DNA of 60,688 nucleotides from CAJXJP01 sp964022365 (GTDB lineage Bacteria; Patescibacteriota; Gracilibacteria; BD1-5; UBA6164). The notes beneath the pieces were generated by a model. That model searched no databases. It worked only from the letters and a program-made list of their open reading frames with translations, and had not been told where the DNA came from. A program made the translations under genes and the position numbers. The stretch is from positions 1 through 60,688 of the forward strand of contig CAXHZN010000009.1 in NCBI GenBank assembly GCA_964022365.1, written 5' to 3'. How positions within the stretch are numbered: position 1 is the stretch's first letter; each line of letters opens with the position of its first letter. This document shows, in pieces, positions 9,469 to 20,191 of this stretch.

Positions 9469-9608
9469 AAAAATGTATTATTTAATATTACAGTAATTGT
9501 ATCATGAAAATTTATTTTTTACAAAAAAATAAAGAAATAAATTTTGCTTTAATTGTCTTAATGTAAATTTTAATGTATAATGAGAATAACTAATATTTAT
9601 AAAAAATT

Positions 9609-10760
9609 ATGCAAAACTCATCTTCAAAACAAATAGAAAAAAATACTATTTGAGAACTTTCAAAAGAAGAAAAAAAAGAAATAAAACAAGAAGTAAAGCA
9701 AATACTTAAACAAAAAGAAATTCCAGACACTATTTCACAAAAAGATATTTCAAAAGAAGAAAAAATTCTTAATTTTTTTGATACAATCGAATTTCTCGCT
9801 TTGGATAACGAACAAAAAGAATCGGTTGCTACAAAAATAAAAAATGATGTTATAAATGATAAACTCTATTGGATAGAAATCTTTTTATCGAGTGTGATTG
9901 CGACTTTGTGACTATTGCAAAACTCCGTTGCTGTTGTGATTTGAGCGATGTTAATCGCTCCACTTTTGCGTCCAATCCACGCGCTAAGTTTTTCTGTGGC
10001 TCGTGGCTGACATAAATGATTCTCAACAGCTGCAAAACTTTTAGCTGGATCTATTATTCTCCCAATTATTTTTGCTTTTTGTATGACAAAAATTTTAGGT
10101 TTTGAAATAATTACGAGTGAAATTTTAGCCAGAAGTAATCCAAATGTATTAGATTTTTTTATTGCTATATTTTCAGCAACTGTGGCTGTTTTAAGTTTAC
10201 GTTTTACTCGTTTGAGCGAAAGTGTGGCTGGAGTAGCCATGGCAGCTTCGCTGATGCCACCGTTGGCAGTTGTGTGAATATTTATAGCCTATAGTGATTT
10301 TTCGTCTGCTTGGTGAGCATTTATGTTATTTTTTGCGAATTTATTTGCGATGATTTTAGTGGCAACTATTTTCTTTTGGTTTTATGGATTTTCTCCTCAT
10401 GATTCTCGTTTACAAAACGCAGTTATGAAAAGGATTTGAATCGTGATTATTTTAATAGGTTTAATTTTGGCTCCACTTTTAAGCTCATTTTATACACTCA
10501 AAGATAATTATAGTATTTCATCTGAACTCAAAACTCAGATTACTGAGTATGCGAAGCAAAATAAATATTTTGAAGTTCAAGATATTGAAATTCAAAAAAA
10601 TATTTCTTGAACACAAGCAAATATTGTTGTAATCACAGCTGAGTGATTTGATATTTCACCAATTTTAGAAGAAATTTCCGGGCAACTCAAAAATGATTTT
10701 AAGCAACCGTTAGAAATAAAATACGAAATAAAAAGGATATTTTGATATTCTTGAAAATAA
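9609..10760 (+). CDS. DUF389 family integral membrane protein
   Basis: The 383 aa protein begins with a charged, Lys/Glu-rich cytoplasmic segment (about residues 1-80), then has about six hydrophobic helices containing IGAMLIAPLLRPIHALS, LSESVAGVAMAASLMPPLAVVG and a final loop domain. The AMLIAPLL and ASLMPPLAV motifs identify the DUF389 (TIGR00341-like) family, whose transport substrate is not known. The C-terminal 80 residues form a soluble alpha/beta part. Several TGA Gly codons occur. It is monocistronic with its own terminator. Confidence 0.85.
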
Positions 10761-10790
10761 AAAAAGAAAATTATAAATTTTCTTTTTTTA
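10760..10790 (+). terminator. Terminator of the DUF389 gene
   Basis: AAAAAAGAAAATTTATAAATTTTCTTTTTT-type palindrome directly after the stop codon; AT-rich stem, so of medium strength. Confidence 0.65.
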
Positions 10791-10871
10791 ATAGATGAAA
10801 AATAATTTATTTTTGAATTTTAATAATTATTAACTAATATTAATTAGTTATATAACTAATTATTAAAAATA

Positions 10872-11666
10872 ATGAAAATTTTAAAATCCATATTAATTTG
10901 TTCTTTATTTTTCTTACATATTTGAGTTTCTGCTGATTATGTGAGAAGTATTGAAGATGAATCTAAAATACATGTATTAAAGGAAAGAATAGAAACAGCA
11001 TTAAAGAAATCTAACAATGCAGATATTTTAAGAGAAAAATATCAAAAATTAATCTCTAGGAAATTATCAATGACACATAATGAATTAAAAAAATATTCAC
11101 CTATGGGAGATGATTCATCTGAAAATCTGAAAGAATATATTTTAAAAAATATTTATTCTTCTTTTCTTACAAAAGAAGAATTTAATTTTAATTATATGAA
11201 CTATTTTCAGGATTTTAAGATTCTAGAAAATGATTATCTTAAAACAGTTTCAAAAAATGAAGATTTATTTATCGATAATAATTGAATATATTACAATTAT
11301 CATAATTGAGATAGACGAGATTTATTATCATTTTTATATATTGATAAAAATACAAATTTAAAAGAATATGTAGAAAAAAACTTTTTAGAAAAAGAGTTTG
11401 TTTGAAAATGCGAAGTAGTAGAAAAAATACAGGCTAATTTTTGAAATACCAAACAAAAAACTTATTATATAGAATATACTCCTGAATATAAAAAAATACT
11501 AAAACAAGAGAATAATTTTGATTTATTAAAATGGCAAAAATGTGGAAAGTTTTGATATGGAAGTATTTTTAGAAAAACAGACACAATTGTATTTTACTAT
11601 CCACGCCCATTTGAATGGTCAGGTGAAGACTTTAGTTTATTTGAAATAAAAAAATGAAATGAATAA
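10872..11666 (+). CDS. Exported hypothetical protein (264 aa)
   Basis: I do not recognise this protein. It has a clear signal peptide (MKILKSILICSLFFLHIGVSA) and a Lys/Glu/Tyr-rich mature part that looks helical in its first half (ALKKSNNADILREKYQKLIS) with FLTKEEFNFNYM and YYIEYTPEYKKILKQ later. The last 100 residues contain three cysteines that could form disulfides outside the membrane. Its stop overlaps the next start by eight bases, so the two are probably made together. Confidence 0.7.
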
Positions 11667-12915
11667 GAAAAGTATAAGTTTTGTCATCATTGTATGAATT
11701 CTTATATGAATTTATTATTTCTGATTTAAAGATGATTTTCCAAAATGTTGAAAACTAGAATCAAAAATGCAAGAATGATATTGTATAGACGAGTCTACAA
11801 TAAAATATAATAGTTGTAGACATGCGTGATGGTTTATGGAAAAGATTTGTAATACAATTCCTAGTGATGCAATCGACATCTCATGAGAACTTTATTATAT
11901 AAATAAGTATTATATTGTTAGAAACAACACGCTTTATTATAAATGAAAAAAGAGGGAATTATATATTTATAATCCATCTTCATTAACATATACTCAGGAT
12001 TGATACCTCAGAGATGATAAATTTTTATATCAATGAATTTCTACATTGGAAATAGAAAATTATAAACATGTTTATAATAATATATTTATATCATGAGATG
12101 AACTTTATCTTAGTAATATTATTAAAAGAGGAAATGATTATTTAGATTTTTATAAAATACCAAATATAAAAGCGAAAGATTTTAAAATTTTATCTGATAA
12201 TATTTGATATACTCAAGAGTATGTTATTTTTTTGAAGAGTTATGAGAAGAACCAGTATTTTTCACATTTACAACTTTTAAAGTGAAAATTTCATAATATT
12301 GAGCTTACTTCAGTAGAATGAATTTTTCGTTATAAAGGTGGATTTATAGTTTGTCATACTTGATGTATAAATATTCAAAAAAATAACGGAGAATATATTA
12401 AAGTACAAAATTATATTTCATGAAAAAATAAAAATAAAGAACTCAATGAAAAAGATTTTCGAAGATATCTAATTTATAAAAATTATGATCAACTTGATTT
12501 CCTTATAGATGATTGATATACATGATGAGAAAATGATTATTGGATTTACAAAAGAAATACTCCAATCGCTATTAAGAACCAAAATTTATTAATTTCTAGT
12601 GTTCATTTGAATTCAGATTTGTGAAAACCATATTATGTAAATGATAGTACTCAATATTTTGATGCATGATATGTATCATTCCCAGACGGAAAAGCTGAAA
12701 AATTAATATTAATTAAGGTCTCTCAATTAGCTAATCCTGATATTATAGATACTTTATATTTTAGGTCAGATGGAAGAGAGATTTTTCTAAAATCTTTATC
12801 GGAAATATCCATTCCTAGTCAAGAATTTGATTATAAAAAATTAGAAAATTCTTTTAGATATCAGTGACTCAAAATAGAACAAAAAAATAATATAATAATA
12901 AATTATATAGATTAA
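11659..12915 (+). CDS. Membrane-anchored hypothetical protein (418 aa)
   Basis: I do not recognise it. The N-terminus MNKKSISFVIIVGILIGIYYFG is a single anchor (glycines partly by TGA), followed by a large extracytoplasmic part with CGKLESKMQEGYC and further Cys near residues 55-70 and 230-240. Repeated Tyr-rich strands (ELYYINKYYIVRNNTLYYKG) suggest a beta structure, perhaps a propeller of the kind seen in DKNYY-like proteins; this is a guess. The start I chose (11659) overlaps the upstream stop by eight bases. The reading frame runs 1257 bases with about 40 TGA and no TAA/TAG, strong support for code 25. One CGA codon is present. Confidence 0.7.
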
Positions 12916-12920
12916 CTTGC

Positions 12921-12964
12921 AAAAAATAGATATTTTCTCAAAATAGAGGAAATATCTATTTTTT
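12921..12964 (+). terminator. Terminator of the 10872-12915 unit
   Basis: AAAAAATAGATATTT pairs with AAATATCTATTTTTT across a 14-base loop. Confidence 0.75.
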
Positions 12965-12980
12965 AATTATTTGGAAAGAT

Positions 12981-15128
12981 ATGTTAGTAGAACCAATTTA
13001 TAAAGAAAGTGTTGCCGGAGAATTGAATCTTTGAGTTGAACAAGTAAATGTTGTTTTGGAATTTATTGAGCAGGGAGCAACAGTTCCGTTTATTGCGCGT
13101 TATAAAAAGGAAGTAACGGGGAATTTAGATGAAGATCAAATCCGTAGTATTATCGATACTCAAAAGAAACAAGAAAATCTTTTTTCAGCAAAACAAACAG
13201 CTATAAATGGTATCACAGAGCTTTGACAAATGACTGATGAACTCATGGAAAATATTGTGAATGCTAAAACTTTGAAAGAAGTGGAAGAAATTTACAAACC
13301 ATATAAATCAAAGAAAAAAACAAAAGCAATGATTGCAATCGAAAAAGGGTTTCAAGTGGTTGCAGATATGATGAAACAAAATATCACACAAGGAACTATC
13401 GAAAAATCTGAAGAATTTCAAAAATTATTAGCAGAAGAAAATACAACTGAAGAAATTTTAGAATGATCTCATTTTATTGTAGCAGCAGAAATAACTGCAA
13501 ATGCTTCTCTTAGAGATGATTTAAGAGAAACACTTCAAAAATATGGAACTATTTCTTCAAAATTAAAAACACAAAAATCTCTTGATAAACTTAATGAAAA
13601 AGATACAGCTCAAATACCAAAATTTGATATTTATGCTGACTTTTCTTGTCCAATTTTTAGAATCAAACCATATCAAGTTTTAGCATTAAATAGATGAGAA
13701 AATCTTGGAATAATTTCTTCTAAAATAGAAAAAACAGATAAAACATATGAAGGTTTAAGAACACATTTTGCAAGAATTTTAAATACCTCACCCCAACCCT
13801 CTCCTTTGAAAGGAGAGGGAGCTATAAGACTTCCTTTTACGCAAATCTTAGAAGACGCATTCAAAGAAGGTTTTACTGCATTATTTAAATCAGTTGAAAC
13901 AGAAGTAAGAGGTATTTTAAACGAACTTTGAGAAGATGATGCAATTAGTGCATTTCAATCAAATCTCGAAAAACTTCTCATGACAAAACCAGAATACGGA
14001 AAAAATATTCTTGCAATCGATCCAGGTTTTGCATCAGGGTGTAAAATAGCAGTATTAGATAATTTAGGGAATCCATTAGAATTTAGTAAAATTTTTCTCC
14101 ACGCAAAAGATAGAGCAAAAGCATTTCTAAAAACTTGGATTACAAAATATAGTATAGAAGTAGTGATTATTTGAAATGGGACAGGGAGTAATGAATCGGT
14201 AGATATCGTCAGAGAAATTTTCCAAGGAGAAATATTTATCGTAAACGAATCTGGAGCATCTGTATATTCTGCAAGTAAAATCGCAAAAGAAGAATTTCCA
14301 GAGTTAGATTCTCTTGATAGAGGAACAGTTTCAATCGGGAGAAGATTTATCGATCCATTATCAGAACTCGTAAAAGTGCCAGTTGAAAGTATCTGAGTAG
14401 GGATGTATCAACACGATATGCCAGTTAAAAAACTCGAAGAAAAACTTGGATATGTAGTTGAAGATGTAGTAAACCAAATCGGGATTAACGTAAATAACGC
14501 ATCATCGTATGTTTTAAATCATATCTCAGGTATCGATAAAAGATCAGCAAAAAAAATCTATAACCATAGACCATACAAATCAAGAGAACATCTTAAAAAA
14601 CAATTATCAGACAAAGTGTACGAACTAGCAATTGGGTTTTTAAGAGTTCCAGAAAGTCCTGAACCACTTGATAATACGGATATTCATCCAGATCAATATG
14701 AACTCGCAAGATATATAATCGAAAACAATATTACAGTTGCAAGTTTTGAATCTAATAAAGCAAAACTACAAGAATTATTCGCAGACGTAACAGCTGGAAC
14801 AGTAGAATTTATCTTAGAATCTCACGCAAATATTGGTCACGACCCAAGAGTAAATTCTTCTCACCAAAAAGCAGGAAAAAAACTTGATATCAAAACAATT
14901 CAAGCCGGAGAAACGTTTGACTGAGTAGTTAGAAACGTAGTTGCTTTCGGAGCATTCGTCGATATCGGACTAAAAAACGACGGACTCGTACATATTTCTC
15001 AACTCGTAGACAGATATATTTCTGACCCAAAAGAAGTTGTTGAAGTTGGGCAAAAAGTCAGAGTAAAACTCGTAAGTGTCGACGAAAAAACAAACAAAAT
15101 TCAATTGAGCATGAAAGAAGCGAATTAA
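12981..15128 (+). CDS. tex: Tex-family RNA-binding transcription accessory protein
   Basis: The 715 aa product has the full Tex layout: N-terminal helical domain (QGATVPFIARYKKEVTGNLDEDQIR), the YqgF/RuvC-like domain (AIDPGFASGCKIAVLD), the HhH-like helical region (NHISGIDKRSAKKIYNHRP with SREHLKK), and a C-terminal S1 domain (GETFDGVVRNVVAFGAFVDIGLKNDGLVHISQL; the Gly before VV is TGA). Tex binds nucleic acid and affects transcription. An odd feature at about residues 271-281 is the stretch SPQPSPLKGEG, encoded by a 33-base sequence with a perfect palindrome that looks inserted in frame. Confidence 0.95.
13787..13819. repeat. In-frame palindromic repeat inside tex
   Basis: CTCACCCCAACC followed by arms CCCTCTCCTTT (13797-13807) and AAAGGAGAGGG (13809-13819). 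It is GC-rich compared with its surroundings and reads SPQPSPLKGEG. Sequences of this shape occur as dispersed palindromes between genes in many bacteria; here it lies in a coding region without breaking the frame. Confidence 0.8.
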
Positions 15129-15155
15129 AAAAAGAAGACATTAGTCTTCTTTTTT
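15125..15155. terminator. Bidirectional terminator between tex and the 15141 gene
   Basis: AAAAAAGAAGAC-ATTA-GTCTTCTTTTTT. The tex stop lies at its left foot and the stop codon of the convergent minus-strand gene lies in the loop and right arm, so both genes end inside the hairpin. Confidence 0.85.
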
Positions 15156-15968
15156 AATGTCTCTGTTCAGGGATTGATAGATATTCTCTTCTCATTGATT
15201 AGCAGTAAGAGATAAAACTTCCCAGTCTCCATTGCTGTCTTTCAGTCCAGGAACTCATGTAATTGAAAAATGATTTCCTTCATCATGAGTATCACTTTTA
15301 TTAATATAAATAAAAATAATTCAAGGTATTTCTAATGGGAATGCAACAGGATATGCTTCAATGGTTCCATAACTAGGATGCTGTATCTCTATTGATTTAG
15401 CTGTTTTTTCATTCCGTTCAAAATCCCGTTTTGGGATATAATATCATTCTAAAACATAATCAAAAATATCATTTTTTTCTTTTCTACAATCATCTATTTC
15501 ATCTCAATTGAATATTAATTGTTTTTTCTTTTCAGTAATTTGTTTTTCTATTTTAAATTTTTCAATTGCGTTGCTTCAAATATTAAAAACAAAAATAGGT
15601 CATCAATCATTTTTACTTAGTAAATCAAAAGACTTGATAGATAATCCTTTAGATGATCCATCTTCAAAATATCAAGACGTAATATTATGTCATGAAATAT
15701 GTGATTTTCAATCAAAATGGTGACTAATTTTCGGCTTTGAAACTGATACATTATAAGTATGTTCTGGATTTAATTTTATACTTTTGATATTTCACTGTCA
15801 TCATCACTGAATTTTTATTTTAGATGCTATGTAATTTTGTTCATCAAAACAAGAAAAATCTTGTATGTTATATCCATAGTCACTAGTATATCATATCATT
15901 CAAATTTTATATATATTTCAATTATGTTGAATTTTTAATCTAGTATTATAATCGTTGATTTTTGCCAT
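15141..15968 (-). CDS. Hypothetical protein (275 aa)
   Basis: I do not recognise this protein. It has no signal peptide and looks soluble, with beta-like N-terminal part (MAKINDYNTRLKIQHNGNIY) and a Lys/Glu-rich helix near the middle (NAIEKFKIEKQITEKKKQ). ASKIKIQGGGQWNIKSIKL contains three consecutive TGA/Gly codons. Two rare CGG codons occur close together (PKxDFExNEK). It is divergent from the EamA gene, and its stop codon is embedded in the terminator shared with tex. Confidence 0.65.
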
Positions 15969-16058
15969 AATTTATTCTAATAATTATTTTAATTTATTTT
16001 ATATTATATAAAATAAATTTCTTTATTAAATATTTTTTCTTTCTTTTGCAATCCATAA

Positions 16059-16098
16059 AAAAAAGTTTAAATTATAGCTCTATAATTTAAACTTTTTT
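16059..16098. repeat. Perfect 19-base inverted repeat in a divergent intergenic region
   Basis: Arms 16059-16077 and 16080-16098 (AAAAAAGTTTAAATTATAG and complement) with a 2-base loop, ending 5 bases before the EamA start codon. It looks like a terminator but lies upstream of both flanking genes, so it may be an operator or an attenuator rather than an end-of-gene signal. Confidence 0.75.
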
Positions 16099-16103
16099 GA
16101 TTC

Positions 16104-16958
16104 ATGGAATCTTGGCTTATTTTCTCAATTGCATCGATATTTTTCGCAGGAATATATTCTTTTTTGATAAAGGTTGCTGCGATGAAAAACTATAATCCGT
16201 CGATGGTGACTGGGTATGGGTACTTGGCAGGGGCTGTGTTCGCGGGAATATTTTTGTTTTTAGAATGATTACAAATTTCAGATATAAAAGCGATTATGGT
16301 TTTTGCGTTTATAAATGTATTGTTTTATTTTTTCTCAACTCTCACGAGAATAGAAAGTATGAAAAATATCGATTCAGTATTATTTTTTCCTATTTTTAAA
16401 ACGGTGAGCCCGATTTTGGTCACACTTGCTGGAATATTTTTATTTCATGAAACATTGACGACAAAAGAAATTATCTGAATTATTTTATGAATCATTGTTC
16501 CACTTTTGCTTATTTGAGCGCATGAAAATAAAAGACAAATTAATCTAAAAAAGGGAATTATATTTTTGATGATTTCCTCTGCTTTAGTTTTGGTTTCTAC
16601 GGTGATGATTAAACAAGTCAATCTGTTAGAATTAAATATTCCACTTTTTGTATTTTTTACGATGATATTTGGGTATTTTGTTTCTATTATTTCAAATAAA
16701 ACTCTATCAAAAAAAAATAAAAACTACGAAACAAAAAATATTTTTTGGTTTGGATTATTTATGTGAATATTTCACTATGCTTCATTTTATTGTTTTACGC
16801 GTTCACTTGAAGGGAACTTGGCAGTAGCGTTTACGATAAATTCATTTGCGATTTTGATTCCAATTATTTTGTCGATTATTTTTTATAAAGATCATTTTAA
16901 TCTGAAAAAAGCATTTGTTATTTTATTATCGATTATTTCAATAATTTTATTTATTTAA
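16104..16958 (+). CDS. EamA/DMT-superfamily permease
   Basis: The 284 aa protein has about ten hydrophobic helices arranged as two similar five-helix halves. The first half ends with DSVLFFPIFKTVSPILVTLAG and FLFHETLTTKEIIGIILGI, matching the EamA signature (glutamate-containing helix end followed by a Gly-rich helix). The second half ends SLEGNLAVAFTINSFAILIPIILS. The family moves small metabolites; the substrate cannot be read from sequence. There is no Shine-Dalgarno site, and the 40-base inverted repeat ends right before the start codon, so a later start (ATG near 16182) is possible. Confidence 0.85.
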
Positions 16959-16969
16959 GTTAATATTAT

Positions 16970-16998
16970 TTGATATATAAAACTATTTATGTTATAAG
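16970..16998 (+). promoter_or_regulatory. Promoter of the 17028 gene
   Basis: TTGATA (16970-16975), 17 bp spacer, TATAAG (16993-16998). Confidence 0.5.
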
Positions 16999-17027
16999 TA
17001 TATTACTTACTCATTAATAGATTTAAT

Positions 17028-18188
17028 ATGTTGATAAAAAATAAATTTTTATTTTCTATTTTTATTATCTTATTTACTCTCACGAGTAATGTTGATGCAT
17101 TTTATAATTTTGATGAAAATAATAAATCAAAACAAGTAAAACAAATTAGGGGAGAGTTAAATATGAGACTCAAAGCAGAAAAATTACAAAATAGCTTTGG
17201 GTGAGAACTATATAAAAATATAACAGAACTAGAATATTGAAATTTTACATATAAAGAACCTCTTTTACATATTCCAGGTTTATGAATTGATTATGATTTT
17301 AATTTATATTACAATAGTCATTCAAATTTATCTGCCATTCTCTCAGAAAAATGGTCTTCTAATCAAATAATGTTTATATCACCTGATTATATGCAAAATT
17401 ATTCAGCATTAGAAACTTGATATAACACAAGACTTTTATTTCAGCAAGATAAGGTTGATAAAAATAAATATATAAATTGTTGTAATAAATGACTATATTA
17501 CATCATAAGTGGTGATAATATAATACTCCATGATACAGATAATAAATGAAAATATACCTTCCATAGATTTAATGATAGGACATATTATGAATTAACCAGA
17601 ATATCTGATTCCAAATGAAATGATTTAATATTTACTTATAACCATTTAGCTCAATTAACTTCAATAAGAGATAATTTTACAAAAGTAGATGCAAAAAATT
17701 ATATTAATTATGTCTATTATCCAAATGGTTTATTACAAGAAGTTTCAACGTATCAATGAGATGTAATAAATTTTATTTATCAAAAAAATAATAAAATAAA
17801 TAATTTAACAAGAGTTACTTATAAAAAATATTGAAAAATTGTTAGAGATATTAAGTATGAATATTATACAGGTAAAGGGAGAGAATCTTTATTAAAATCT
17901 GTAGATGATCCATATGGAGATTACACTTTGTATAATAAATATGATAAAAATAAGTTATTAGTACATTATGAAACCAAAGCAGGAATTCGTTATTATTACT
18001 ACGCTTTTGGTGAAAATGAAGAAGGGGAAAAATATATTCGTAATACTTATGTCATAACGAGAGAAAATCAACATAATATTTATACATTTAATTCATATGG
18101 ACTAGCAATAGATAAAGTAACATTAACTAAAAATCAAATTAATGAAAAATTAGTAAAAATTATTAAAAATAAATGATTAAATAAATAA
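17028..18188 (+). CDS. Exported RHS/YD-repeat-like protein
   Basis: The 386 aa protein has a signal peptide (MLIKNKFLFSIFIILFTLTSNVDA cleaved near residue 24) and a beta-rich mature part with RHS-type patterns: FTYNHLAQLTSIRDNF, YVYYPNGLLQEVSTYQGD, TRVTYKKYGKIVRDIKYEYY. Tyr-Asp/Asn-Gly-type strands with about 20-residue spacing are typical of RHS/YD shells that encapsulate toxins, but the protein is far shorter than real Rhs proteins and no toxin tip is apparent. A surface carbohydrate-binding or structural role is possible. It is monocistronic with its own terminator. Confidence 0.65.
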
Positions 18189-18200
18189 AATTATTTATTT

Positions 18201-18233
18201 AAAAAAGAGAAAAAATATTTTTTCTCTTTTTTT
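18201..18233 (+). terminator. Terminator of the RHS-like gene
   Basis: AAAAAAGAGAAAAAA and TTTTTTCTCTTTTTT pair almost without a loop. Confidence 0.75.
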
Positions 18234-18292
18234 GTCACAAAATTTATTTTTTTTCGTTATAGAATATGTGCATTTAATTTTAATTTTGTGAT

Positions 18293-18571
18293 ATGAATAA
18301 AAATTTTACAATTATAGTGAGTAGCTTATTATTTATTTTTGTATTTAGTTACGTTTTTTTAAACACTTCAAACCCTCAAATAGAGTCTCAGACCTATGAA
18401 ACAGTAAGTGACTTTAAACATTCCTCTGACATACAAACCTGTGCTTTTGCTACTGATGGTTGTAATATTATTCGTATTATTAACGGGAAATTTTGACCAG
18501 CAACACAAAATAGTTGCGCTGAGAAAAAACAATATTCTTGTCTAGAATATTCAAGTGAATTTATTTGATAA
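18293..18571 (+). CDS. Small Cys-containing exported protein (92 aa)
   Basis: An N-terminal hydrophobic segment (MNKNFTIIVSSLLFIFVFSYVFL) is followed by a short mature part with the pattern QTCAFATDGCN-x5-INGKFG and two further Cys near the end (SCAEKKQYSCLEY). The same pattern occurs in the next gene (TCSLYYDGCN ... IDGKLGACTE), so the two are tandem paralogs over this motif. Four cysteines in the exported part suggest disulfides. I know similar DGCN/Cys motifs from other proteins of this lineage, without an assigned function. Confidence 0.7.
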
Positions 18572-18581
18572 TCAATAAATT

Positions 18582-19355
18582 ATGAAGAAAATTATATTAA
18601 TTATTGCGCTAGGTTTTGGTGTTTTATCAACTACTTCAGCAGCAGAAATAGACTTAAATACATGTTCTTTATATTATGATGGTTGTAATAACTGTAGTGT
18701 AATAGATGGGAAATTATGAGCCTGTACAGAAAGATATTGTATTCATCAAGATGAACCAAAATGTCTAGAAGAAAAATCATCAGATGAATCAAAACAAGAA
18801 ACTTTTTGTACGCAATATGATGGAATTTTCGAATCTCAATCAAATACATGTGGATTTGAAAATAAACAAATTTGAGCGGATAGCTTATACAATTCGTATT
18901 TAGATTTTTCAGGACAAATGATGTATATGTGAGGAAGTAAATATTTTGATGAATCAACAGGTTTTTACGATTATTCTCTCGTGAGAAGTGATCTAAGTAC
19001 TTTATGGTTTGTGAGATTAAATATTCCAAAACTGTATAAAGAATATCAAAAAAATATTGATATGAAAATGGATTCACTCCAATCAAAATTAGATTCCAAC
19101 AATGAAACTCGTAATAACTTTAAAGAAGTTTTATGAGAAAAATTATTAAATAGAATTGATGAAGTTGTAGAAAAATTTATTGATTCTACTGCTGGAATGT
19201 CGCATGCAAAAAAAGAAATGTATCTTATTAAAAAAGTAGAAATTTTATCAGATATAAGAGAAAAATATTCAAATATAGAAAATACTTCAACAAAAGTTCT
19301 CACTTTAATCGATTATTTTATCTATAAATTTGAAAGATATATAGCATATGAATAA
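18582..19355 (+). CDS. Cys-motif exported protein with C-terminal helical domain (257 aa)
   Basis: The signal peptide (MKKIILIIALGFGVLSTTSAA) is followed by a Cys-rich module: CSLYYDGCNNCSVIDGKLG, then CTERYC and CLEE, and one more Cys pair near residues 75-90. The C-terminal 120 residues are helical and charged (KMDSLQSKLDSNNETRNNFKEV and LLNRIDEVVEKFIDSTAGMS). It follows the 18293 gene by 10 bp and shares its Cys motif. A surface or adhesion role is inferred from export and disulfide potential only. Confidence 0.7.
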
Positions 19356-19359
19356 CAAA

Positions 19360-19392
19360 AAAAATCCCGGGAAATTTTCCCGGGATTTTTTT
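19360..19392. terminator. Strong bidirectional terminator
   Basis: ATCCCGGGAAA and TTTCCCGGGAT form a GC-rich stem with A and T runs on both sides, between convergent genes 18582 and 19391. Confidence 0.9.
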
Positions 19393-20164
19393 ATTCTACA
19401 TTTTCTCAAAGATGTTCATTAAAAATAATATTTCAGCAATGTTTACAGTGACTGGCATCTTTATCGTGTTTTTTTAATCCACAATATTTACACATAACAT
19501 GTTGTTTAATTGGACGAAAAATGACACTTAAAAGTCGTAAAAATAATCAAACCCCTAAAGTCATAATCATAATAGCCAGCCATTGACCAGCTTTTCCAAC
19601 TACAACAATATCTCAAAATCCCGTCGTGGTAAGTGTCGATAGGGTAAAGTATAGAGCATCTGAGAAATTATTTATTTTATCATTTATATCAACTTGAGCG
19701 AGAAATACTAAGCTGGACATAAAAAACATAAATATAACTAAATTGACTACCGAAAAGAAAATATCTTTATTTTTTGCAAAGAAATAATGATTTCTTCATA
19801 AATCTGTGATAACTCTGTAGGTTCTTAGTATTTTTAATGCAGTGAATAAATGCAAAATAGTATGATCGACTACTCAAAAACGTAAAAAAATTAATCCAAT
19901 AGTTACAAAATCAATAAGTGTATAAATATTAAAAATATAATTTTTTTTAAATTTGTGAATTTTTATACGAAAAAATAATTCTATGATGAAAAATATTCAA
20001 AATAAAATTTGTATTTGTTGCATCCATGCCGTTCCTGGAATAAAAAATTCCCAGAGTAATAATGATAAGAAGAGAATATTGATGAGAATAGAAACTTCAT
20101 TGAGAAAATCTCTATTCTTTTTTAAGTATTTATGTAGGTTCCTTTTTTTATTATTTTTCATCAT
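19391..20164 (-). CDS. Voltage-gated-type potassium channel with C-terminal zinc ribbon
   Basis: The 257 aa protein has about six hydrophobic segments and the pore signature STLTTTGFGDI (Gly182 by GGA, Gly184 by TGA), the K+ selectivity filter. The S4-like segment ALKILRTYRVI carries basic residues. After the last helix a zinc ribbon follows: CKYCGLKKHDKDASHCKHCG, a tail I recall in a family of bacterial 6TM channels. The in-frame TGA in the filter (19613-19615) is one of the best proofs of Gly recoding. A CGA codon lies in LFLxLLSVIF, where related channels usually have Arg or Lys. Confidence 0.92.
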
Positions 20165-20191
20165 AATATTTTAGCGAAAAAAGAAAATAAA

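Noticed and set aside
2988..15128. Massive pseudogenisation: many genes seem broken by TGA
   Set aside because: Only TGA interrupts them, never TAA or TAG, and TGA falls at conserved glycines; recoding explains all cases at once.
17028..18188. Full Rhs toxin
   Set aside because: Only short YD-like strands; no core RHS-end motif and no C-terminal toxin domain.
18631..19086. Minus-strand frame of 151 codons
   Set aside because: Shadow of the 18582 gene, which has a signal peptide and a coherent frame.
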